Shown here: positions 55,169 through 64,000 of the stretch, in pieces
Layout: every line of letters begins with the position of its first letter
Numbering within the stretch: the stretch's first letter is position 1
Assembly: GCA_003993805.1 (NCBI GenBank)
Contig: RSEF01000004.1
Coordinates: 7,335,649 to 7,399,648, forward strand
Direction: 5' to 3'
Source: Himantopus leucocephalus
Lineage: Eukaryota > Chordata > Aves > Charadriiformes > Recurvirostridae
DNA: 64,000 nt
Notes under the pieces: generated by a model
Databases searched by the model: none
Seen by the model: the letters and a program-made list of their open reading frames with translations, nothing else
What the model was told of the DNA's origin: nothing
Made by a program: the position numbers and the translations under genes

Positions 55169-57666
55169 ATTGGGTCTCTGTCTTCCACCACAAAATCACT
55201 TCTACAATTGAGAGAACAGATCCAACTTTTTATGAAATGTTCAGGAAACAAAGGCCCAACATGAATGTGTGAGGCTTATTTTGTGAAAGAGCTAGAAAAC
55301 AAACAAAACATAAGCTAGTAGAACAAGTTGTTCATCATTTCTTATTTCCACGTTACTTGCCAATAAAAATTCAGTACTAGATTTACTACTTCAGAACAGT
55401 TTAGGTACCTGTTTTTCTTTTACCCTTTCTGCAAGTTACAGTCCTTTTTAAATTAAAATCCTATGATTTTTAGAAGGCCTTTAATGAATTCTTTACATAT
55501 GCATCAATACATAGTCATCTTATTTCCAAGTTTTTCTTCTTCAATGGCTATCTGGGTTTTTTTTCCTACTTCATATATCTTGCATATGCATTTTCATTGT
55601 CCAACATGTAGACAACCACCTAAGACAAGTTTGCTATCTTTGAAAAGACATTGCTATTTTCCTGCTAACTTATTTTTAACATTCTATTGCCTAAATTCTA
55701 AAGCACGTACACTTTTCTCTGTTCAGTAAGATTCAAAAGATTCAAAGCTATTGATTTTTCTTAATATTTAGCATTTTGTTATTTAAAGGAGTATATGATA
55801 CAGCAAAGGACAAGCAATACAGTACAGTATAACAGTATTAGTACAGTTATGTTTGGAAACTTTCAGAACATGGAACAATCGTATTTTGCAGGTTCTAAAT
55901 TTATTACTCAATTTCCCTTATCGGAGATGCTTGCGAATCACAGTATAGTTTTACTACCGTTCTAAAATTAAAAAAATAAAAATAAAAAAAAGGAAAGAAA
56001 TCTAGGATTTTTTTGCCATATGCCAGGTGTCATCAGCAATAAAATATGATATGGGCTGAAACCCTTGTGCAATGCCACTGTATAGCTTTGACTTGTACAA
56101 TTAAAAGCAATAGACAGTTGGGGGACAGTTTTTTAGATGAGTAAACAGAAGCATTTATTTCATCTCTGTTGATTCTCCAGTACTAAAGAAGGTGAAAAAA
56201 CCACAAGCAGGAATGTAATGGGAAAGCAAGAAATAATCCAGTGAAAGACTAGTTGGTGGCCATTCCACAGTTCCTATAAAGTGTAAAGAACCACCTATTG
56301 ATTACAGAATATTAGCAACAACATGTATAGAGTCTTGAGATCTATGTAGTTTATACAGTCTTCGCTACTGCAACCACCCATCTGTATTAAGATCTTTGCA
56401 GTAGGTTCAAACTACCACAATGGTGCTCGAGAAATGCGTATTAGCATGTTAGGTGGAGAGATCAGGATGGCTTTTTCTCCCAAGGGAACAGACATTCTAG
56501 TTACAGGGAGCTGCCATTACTGCTTATGCTAGATAAAAAATAGATACCAGCTGGGGAAAAAAGAAAAAAAAAAGTTAAAAAGTTTTCACTGTTTCTGTCA
56601 AACAGCTATAAGAGAATTTGGTAGGTCAGTAAAACCGTCTGTTTAGAAGGCTCTCGGAAGGGCAGAAGAACACATTCACTGGTATGAAGATGGAACTCGA
56701 TATAGTGGTAAGAACTCTGTTCATTCACTTGAAAGGCTTTTCTATTTCAAAAATTAGGGCCAGAATCAAGCAACTAATATGTCTGATTACATGTTCTTAC
56801 CAAGGAAGAGTTAAATCTTATTAGATGTATGTTTCACTCATCTACTCCTTTTAAATCAGAGTAGAGCTAGTACACAAAACAAAGATTTCAGGCTGTTTCC
56901 AAGGCAATAAATCAAGAAGCATTACATGTGGCAATAAGTTCACACTGCAGTTATTTAAGCCTTAAAATCTTCTTTGCTAGAGGATCTGCAACCCCCTTCC
57001 CCCTCACGCCTCCTCCTTCTATTTTTTTAAATGAAGGATTATCCAGGCTAAGGAAATGCAGGTAGATAATTGTACTGGCAAGACTATCAAAGACACCTAA
57101 ATGCAAAGAAAAACTTTCAGGAAAAACTACTCTCTGTCATGCAGTGCTAAAACGTTCCAAAATTACAGCAGGCTCCTCTCTTGGCGAGGAAAATGGGTGC
57201 TTTCAGGGCCTTCTCATCAGGCAGATTCTCAGAAGGTTACATAGCCTAGTTCTCAAAAGCGAGCACCTAGCACTTTCAGACCATTTTTATTGACATCTTT
57301 GCAAAGGTTATGATTAGAATAACCAACAGATATACCAAATTTTTGTTGTTAGGTACACATTTCTGTATTGTCAGATATAACACGTATGAATATATCACAC
57401 ACCCTAATACAAGGTATGTCTGTACTCTAATTCTCTCTTGAAGTTATGTGTAATATTTGAATGTTGAATTCTTTTGGAATAGAGAGGTTACATTCATAAT
57501 GTATCATAATGTAATCAGGAGCACTTAATGGAGGACACTACAATGTATCAAGCCTTAAAACCACAGATGACTCAGTTTTGTATGACGGTTCATATATCTC
57601 ATACGGACTCTGTGACTGTTATGCCTTGTATAAAAAAGGCTGAGGTCGCCAGCAGTCAGACTTTAG

Positions 57667-57790
57667 CCTTTACTATTTGCAAGTACATCTGTCCTCGCTG
57701 AATCTCTTAAGGTCCCTGTGACCCATTCCTCCACCTTGCCTAGGTCCCTTTGAGCGGCAGCCCCAATGTCAAGCAGACAGAAGGTGGTAG
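57667..57790 (-). mobile_element. CR1 LINE fragment from the end of ORF2
   Basis: Read on the minus strand, the segment contains GGGCTGCCGCTCAAAGGGAC, then a CTAGGCAAGGTGGAGGAATGG-like part, GGACCTTAAGAGATTCAGC and GAGGACAGATG. The order and spacing match the reverse-transcriptase C-terminal part of CR1 ORF2 in birds, where the sense reads GAGGGACCTTGACAGGCT and GAAGTTCAACAAGG. The frame is decayed. It sits in a GC-richer patch (about 57620-57900) whose flanks I could not assign. Confidence 0.65.
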
Positions 57791-58059
57791 TCTCCTGACA
57801 AGGGGCAGACCCCCAGACACCGGCATGATGCCAGCATGCTCAGCATTGCCCACCGCTCAATGAAACCTGCTCTCCCTTCCACAATTTGTGCATGCTTTAA
57901 GGAACTTAGCAGTTAACAATAAACATAGCACGATAGGGCCTCCAGGCCATCTTTGTATAGAACTACACAGCTATGGGCAGCAGCTGGCTTGAATCCAAGG
58001 ACAAAAAGAAAAATCCAGGACCCTGAATCCTGAAATACTTGCTCTCTTCCTTGAGTTAC

Positions 58060-58189
58060 CAGATGTGATACGGATTGTTACCACTGCGGTATGCAGGGTG
58101 TGACCTCAACATGCAGTACCTCAAGGCTGCATCTGTTAATCTATTGTCAGGGATCTTTTTAGCTCTTTCCAGAACAGATTGCTCCTCTG
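58060..58189 (-). CDS. open frame with coding-like composition, possible exon or relic
   Basis: The minus strand is open from an ATG at 58253 to a TAA at 58056 (65 codons). A possible exon inside it runs from a TTGACAG acceptor to a CTG/GTAACT donor. The ORF includes LTAEEQSVLERAKKIPDNRL and ends with SGNNPYHIW. The acidic-helical start and the share of G-starting codons (about 29%) look like protein. The acceptor lacks a good pyrimidine tract, and the phases (1 in, 2 out) do not join to the 62774-62963 candidate. It could be a missed exon, an old retrocopy fragment or chance. I could not assign it to a family. Confidence 0.22.
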
Positions 58190-59484
58190 CTGTCAATTGA
58201 TCCAGTTTCAAAATCGGAAAAGTTCTCCCATTGAACAGGAAACAAGACCCCATAGTTTATCTCATTATATTCTATCACACTTTAATAATATGAAGCTTCC
58301 ATATTTCATAAAATAATGCCATAGTCATCTAATGTATGTAAAAGAAAGAGACCAACATCTGAAAAATCAGAATGTCCTTGATTCTCTCTTTAGGATCACA
58401 AATTGTATTTTTAAAACACAGTCTTCAACCTTAACCTTCATTTTTTCTATGTTTTTACTAGGAAGTAAAAATAATAAGTGACTAATTTTGGGAGCTTGGT
58501 CATGACAGACCAACATGGCGAGCAGACAGAATGAAGAGCTGCTACCATAAACCACTTCTTTCTTTTTCTTTTTTTTTTTTTTAACTCAAAAGCCTCAAAT
58601 ACTTCTTAGACTGCTTTATTTTTTCCTTTCTGGTTGCTTATGTCCTGAACGAACATTTTTATGAGCACAAAGTGCTGGTTTTAGTTGAAGTCTGGAGGGG
58701 TCTGCACAAGAACATTAAGCAGGGTTGTGACCCAAGAGACTAAGGCTTTGATCCAGTAACGAGATCATCAGATATACTCCCAGCAGTGTTGCAGATGTAC
58801 TGTATAATCAAACAGAACTAACTACAGCATCCAGAAATGCAGATCTAGAATAACCATATACACAAAGTGATTAGGGAACATAAGGCTAAAGAAACAAAGG
58901 CTGAAAAATTACTTTCACTCCAAGGACTGAATGATTATTACAATTTCAACTTCAAAACGACAAAGTGCATTAGTGATTTGCATTACAAATATTATCTTAA
59001 TATCTACGCCGTACAAACTACAGATTAAAGGCAAAAAAATAGCTTTTTAAATCCTGGAAAATTAGATTGAATCTAATCACCTATGAAATACCTTATTGAA
59101 CTATATCATGAAGGAAATACATGGATAGTTTTTAATAGAGAACACATTAGTTTCACTCTTAATTAGGAAAGTTAGCAGGCAGTAGGTAAATACTGCTACA
59201 CTTAATATTTCCACAGTAGGCACTCTTTCAGGGCTATAAATTGCCTTAAGGATAGAGAAAGGGCTATCATTACAGTGAATATTTACACTGTGAACATAGG
59301 AATTGTATTTATATATAGAATAATATATTAGTGACAGCTCTTTTACACAGTAACCAGTTAGTGATCGTTTATTGGAACTGTGTTTATGCAAAGTTTCATC
59401 CTGTTTAAGGGAGACTCCTTACCTGTGTCAACTCATCAATTATCACTTAGAAAGAGTTATTCCTGTTTATATGTTCAACGTGGG

Positions 59485-59511
59485 CAGACATAAATTCAGA
59501 CATAAATTCAG
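59485..59511. repeat. 12-bp tandem duplication
   Basis: CAGACATAAATT occurs twice head to tail, followed by CAG. Confidence 0.9.
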
Positions 59512-62489
59512 CATAATGAACTCTAATAGCTCAATAAAGGGCACATGTCAATAACTGCTATGAGCCATGTCCTATATTTAGCCAGTCCTTTAAAGTTTAT
59601 AGGGGAGATGTAGTCAAAGTATTCAAGGAGGGGGGGAAAGGGTGTTTAAAAGACATTTGATGTAGAATATGCAAGTGAAACAGAATCCTTTAGGTTGCTT
59701 TACATTTTTGAAGCTGGAATCTGAATATTTGCCATTTGCTAACCAGTAGTTTTACTTTTTATTTTATCCATAAACCATAAAGCAGGAAGATTTCAATGCT
59801 CAATTACTCAAAACTGTTTCCATTGCACTGTATGCTTTACTGTGCAACAGACAACCCTTGTCAGTCTTGCATGTTACTTGTGCACATTTCTATCATCTGT
59901 TTTATCTTTAGCACAGATTTTTAAAGCTACTTTAATTAGCATAGGTTAGGCAAGATTAATCTGTTCTTAAATTTACACCTGAACTGCATGCATCACATGT
60001 CATCAAATACTAGTTATTCGGGCTTTTTTAAACAGCTGTGATTTATGTGTTGTATTGCCTGAACTCGAACACTAGATGTGTAACGCTTATGTTAGGAACA
60101 CTAATATTTATTCACACACTTAAATGGATACTAGTCTGATGCAAAGTACTACCGAATGGAATACAAGCAGTTAATGAAGATTGCTTCTTTTTATGGATGA
60201 AAAAAATAAGAAACTCACATATAGGCATACATTTAGTAACACTCTAGGAAAGTTAAAATTGACATGCCTGTGTTGCTCTGCACAATAAAAGATTACTCAC
60301 CAAGCATAGGGAAAATTGAAAGAATGCAAAATCTAGCTTAGCTTGAACATACTCAAGTGTCCAGTACCTAGACTGAAACTAAGCATCAGCCAATAATCCC
60401 AGCTGACATTATCACCAGCCCTTGAAATCCAGGCCACTTAACATATAGAAATATATTCAATTACCAAATGCCTCTTTTCCTAATTTTTCACACACGCTGC
60501 AACTGTAGTCTTGAGCATAGAGACATGAGGTATTAAAACAAAAATTATGAAGGGGCCAATAGCTTATGCTCATGCCAGTCATCAACTCTCTGGGGTCTGG
60601 AATGTCCAGCAGTGAACCAGCTACTGCTTGGTTCATTCAGCAATAAACAAAGCTTTTCAATTCATCTTTTCCCAAAACTTAACATCAGTAACACCCAGGC
60701 GACCTCTTTTTAAATCAAAATTAAACAGCTCATAATCCTGCTAGCAGTGGTATTCATTCTAGATTTCTGAATACAGCAATAAATTAACGTGAAAACCTTT
60801 TTAAAAAATTACTATAGCCAACACTTCAAGGGAAGACAATCAGAAAATAATGGTGTATGACTGTAATTTGTTTTTTACTCAGTATCTATGTGATCAGACC
60901 ACTTTTGCCTGGCATATACGGGACCTAGATTCAATTCTCCCTCTGAAAGGATCTGAACTTGGACTTTCTGCCTCCCAGGAAAACTCTGAAATCACCACCT
61001 TTTAGTCTATTCTTTGCTGGATGATCTCAATCTATCAAATGGACGCTTTATAGAAAATGCTTTCACTAGAACAGGAGCTAGAAGATCCTGGAAATCTTTT
61101 CTCCACCATGATTATCTTAGCTATTGGGCCATCACATCATTTGTTCATTTGTCTTTTTAAGCATTTTGTACAAAAACTGAACAGCACAGCTAAAGGCACT
61201 GAGACATATGCTTCATCATACACATGTAAATGAAATATCCTTTTCCAAAATTTCCTCCTAATTCAGCAGAATTAGCCAAAAACTATGAACACAAATATAG
61301 GTATAAATACCCACAAAAGTGCTAATGTTTTCCAGCACCTATAACTGGCCTTTGATTTCAGCTTTTATGTTCAATCATATAAGTGTCTAGCCTTCAGCAG
61401 ACAAAGTCTAAAGCTTGTATCAAGATACCCAACTGGTGAGTTTTGCACTATGACATTTGAGAAAAACATTATATGTCATAGTTCTTGGAAGTAAATGATT
61501 TACATTAACTCAGGTGTACAATAGTTATAAAAGCACAGTCTACTATTGTTAGAGAAATACTTCGGCTTCCTTGCTGATAAGATCATTCTACCGTTGCAGA
61601 ATGTCAACAGCTAATCATATTCTTTCTCTGCACTGATATTATACTGAGAAATTGACTTTGCCATCTGGCTTTCTCCGAATTTTTATCAGGTCTTTTTAAT
61701 TAGGTTCAAATCATTGATTTCCATTGTTCCCCAGCTTCTATCCTTTCAGTACCGTTAAGACTGAATCTTTTTCCAGTGCACTGCAGTGTTCTCAAGTGGA
61801 ACCTAAAATGAATAGGATTTTCCCACAGGTTTTCACACCTTACATCTGCTAGCAAAAGTCCTGTCATGCTTGCCTAGTCGTGCATATAATTCAATTTTTG
61901 TTTTATTAAGATATGAAGATGACCATTCTATTAAAAAAATAAAATCAAACAACCTTTACAACTCCAAATGAAAAATGGGCCCAAGGATTAAAAATTAAGA
62001 GACCTCTGCAAGAAGGCTGGAAGGTTAGCTTGCTATAATTATGTTGAACACATTTAAATCAAAGTGGTTGTAAAGACTTTCCTAGGCCAGGCCACATTAG
62101 TTTGCTGCTTCTATTCTGTTACAATGCTAAAGTCATTCATGTAGCACTTCAAGTTTCGAAAAAGTTTATAATATCCAAATATTGCTGTATACTTTAGATA
62201 CATATACTGTAAATTTCAGCTCTCAGAGCAGAAGGCCCTGCAAAACCTTTAAACCTTGCACAAACAATAATTAAACTGTACAGTAATTTTGGACAATGAA
62301 GACATTGTTGTCTGTAAGAGAAGTCTTTAGTAATTTGCTTTAATAAGAAAAATTGAAGGCAAGTCCCTAAATAAATTAAGACTATCTTTATTTTCATTTC
62401 CAAAGTATGCAAAATCCAGATCTGAACTTCCCCCATAATTTAATAGGCAGGAGCTTGAATAGGGACCATAACCTTAGGTTTGGTTTAAG

Positions 62490-62534
62490 AAAAAAAAAAA
62501 AACCAAAACAACAAAAAACCACACAAACACACAG
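62490..62534. repeat. A/C-rich simple repeat
   Basis: A 13-bp poly-A run followed by CAAAACAACAAAAAACCACA and an ACAC run. Confidence 0.85.
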
Positions 62535-62773
62535 CCCAACTTTGTTTTACAATTTGGATGCTGAACACCAAAGTTTAAATTTTCTGATCATTTAAATCAT
62601 TAATTATATACAAATCTCTATGCATTTTAGAAGTAGAATACAGTAAATCATTTGGAAAGGAGACTAAGCCCACCAATTTGGGGTTCACACAACAACTTCT
62701 TTAAAGATTTCAGTCAGAATGACAAGATGCACTAGTACTACTCCAAATGTCACTCACAAGGCACTGCACTCAC

Positions 62774-62963
62774 ATTTAAGGCTCCCAGGCTTGCTCTCAC
62801 TGATGACCAAATAAACTTTTGGTAAGAAAGGTGACAAGCTATGTTTTGCCAGGTACTAATGTAGTATCTTTCCTGCAGGGGAGGTGCCTTCAGGGCAGTG
62901 TTTTTCGTTTCTAGTTGAGAGAAGGACCTATCACTGGAACAATATTCTTTCCCTTTTTCCCCC
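62774..62963 (-). CDS. candidate 190-nt internal coding exon, gene not recognised
   Basis: On the minus strand a pyrimidine-rich acceptor (ttattttgcctgtccttctag) is followed by 190 nt with one long open frame and then a consensus GTGAGT donor at 62773-62768. Entry is phase 2 and exit phase 0. The encoded 63 residues include LKAPPLQERYYISTWQNIAC and end in WSSVRASLGALN. The mix of Trp, Tyr and charged residues is typical of a folded domain. Splice-site quality is the best of any block in the window. I do not recognise the family. If real, it is the most upstream exon here, and the intron after it would be tens of kilobases long. Confidence 0.4.
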
Positions 62964-64000
62964 CTAGAAGGACAGGCAAAATAAAGTAGTGATATATGTG
63001 CAATCATTTACCAGTAAATGTCTTTCTCGTGACGCAGTAGATGCAAACAGAACTTTCAGGATGGTCACATAATTAAATTCAGGTACTGGACAGTACTTGG
63101 AAATTCAGGTAGAAAATATTTACCTACAGTACTTCTAGGATCAAACATAAGCTACTCTAAATCTCTAAAGCTACTCTAATCGCTAAAGCAATTATACCCC
63201 TTTTAAAAATTTTACTCTAAGCATGTACTAACCACATATCCACTTAATAGAGCAATAGCAGAGTTTACTTCAAAACAAAACAAAGGACCTGCAGTGCAGT
63301 AAACTTAAGGCATAAGGATCAAAATATTGTGATAGTCGGCAGCTAAAGCCAGTCAACCAGCACACATGTCTATCCATTGGTATGAAAGGGAAAGGAGAAG
63401 GTGCAGGGCAACTGTCATAAGTTTAAATTGTAAGAAGCCGTTCCACCTATTTCAGTTGTACACTCTGGGGTTTTTTTTCAGATAATGCTAGCTGAATAAA
63501 TGCACGTATGGACAGGAGAGAAAACTTAGCACATATACTACTTTTCACCCAAACATGCAATTGGCAAGCCAAAGGAGAGTAATTACCTTTTCTGAAACAG
63601 TGAAGGACATAAGTTAGCGAAAAGCTGAACAAGGACTTGGAACAGATCTGGAAAATCTAGCCATGTCTAGATCAAAATACTGCTTATGTAGTTTACGGTC
63701 TCCTGCCTCAAAAAAAATTAATCTGCATTGACATTAATATCATACCTGTCAGGAAGGAATTTCAGATCTAAAAGTCAGAAGGTCGATGCCTTTCACACAA
63801 TGTTAAAGGAGGTTCCCATATGAAGCTACAGCTTGTTGTAGAATCACTGAATACTGGTTGCAGTATCAGTGTCACCAGGTAACACTTAATTGTAACTTAT
63901 TCTAGAAAAGAAAACTCATTCCATGAGCAAAATTCAGGAAATTTCTTAGGTAAGCTTTGAGCCCACTTTTATGCTTACACCTAATAAAATAAAACTAGCA
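62964..64000. other. non-coding DNA upstream of the rightmost exon candidate
   Basis: Contains the tandem duplication at 63151-63187. I see no exon, promoter or repeat element that can be named. Confidence 0.55.
63151..63187. repeat. 19/18-bp tandem duplication
   Basis: GCTACTCTAAATCTCTAAA at 63151-63169 is followed by GCTACTCTAATCGCTAAA at 63170-63187, with a 1-base deletion and one substitution. Confidence 0.85.

Larger units (their letters stand above)
55169..62773. other. AT-rich non-coding DNA, probably intron
   Basis: Contains the CR1 ORF2 relic near 57.7 kb and the unexplained open frame near 58.1 kb. A TATAAAAAAGG motif at about 57630 lies beside the CR1 relic, without other promoter features. 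Nothing else is supportable. Confidence 0.6.

Noticed and set aside
57540..57660. TATAAAAAAGG with nearby ATGACTCAG, considered as an LTR or promoter
   Set aside because: No terminal TG/CA repeat pair, no second LTR copy and no retroviral coding sequence nearby. The next sequence is CR1.

Overview
This window looks like nuclear DNA from a bird, or possibly another sauropsid. It is AT-rich and has no bacterial-style gene packing. Interspersed repeats are sparse, and the recognisable ones are CR1 LINE fragments at about 20.40-20.61 kb (+), 41.12-41.20 kb (-) and 57.67-57.79 kb (-). The 41.1 kb copy carries the antisense CR1 3'-end signature CATCTAGTCCAACCCCCCTGC-type sequence typical of bird genomes. 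Older MIR/L2-like remnants are possible near 9.3 kb and 54.2 kb.

No gene could be identified by name. The best reading is that most of the window is intron, or gene-poor DNA, of one gene on the minus strand. In transcription order (right to left) the main exon candidates are 62774-62963, 29047-29142 and 687-856 (possibly to 888). Each has an acceptor with AG at the edge, a good GTRAGT/GTAAGG donor and an open frame. The 687-856 block also has strongly coding-like codons. Three more short candidates (1934-1985, 1443-1503, 1251-1292) sit just upstream of it, in a 1.5-kb stretch with six minus-strand GTAAGT motifs. The parts do not all join in frame, so the full gene model is not established. 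Weaker open frames occur at 58.06-58.19 kb (-), 45.23-45.28 kb (-) and 38.43-38.71 kb (+).

Layout: 0-2 kb, candidate exon cluster; 2-29 kb, AT-rich non-coding DNA with one CR1, simple repeats and two perfect 13-bp hairpins; 29 kb, one candidate exon; 29-54.7 kb, non-coding DNA with a CR1 end, short tandem duplications and a third perfect hairpin; 54.75-55.17 kb, a patch of single Ns flanked by repeated contig ends, almost certainly an assembly artefact; 55-62.7 kb, non-coding DNA with a CR1 ORF2 relic and an unexplained open frame; 62.8-63.0 kb, candidate exon; then non-coding to the end.

I found no RNA genes, CRISPR arrays, complete transposons, endogenous retroviruses or new molecular system. 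The points most worth following up are the minus-strand exon set, the false duplication at the N joins and the three near-identically shaped perfect hairpins.
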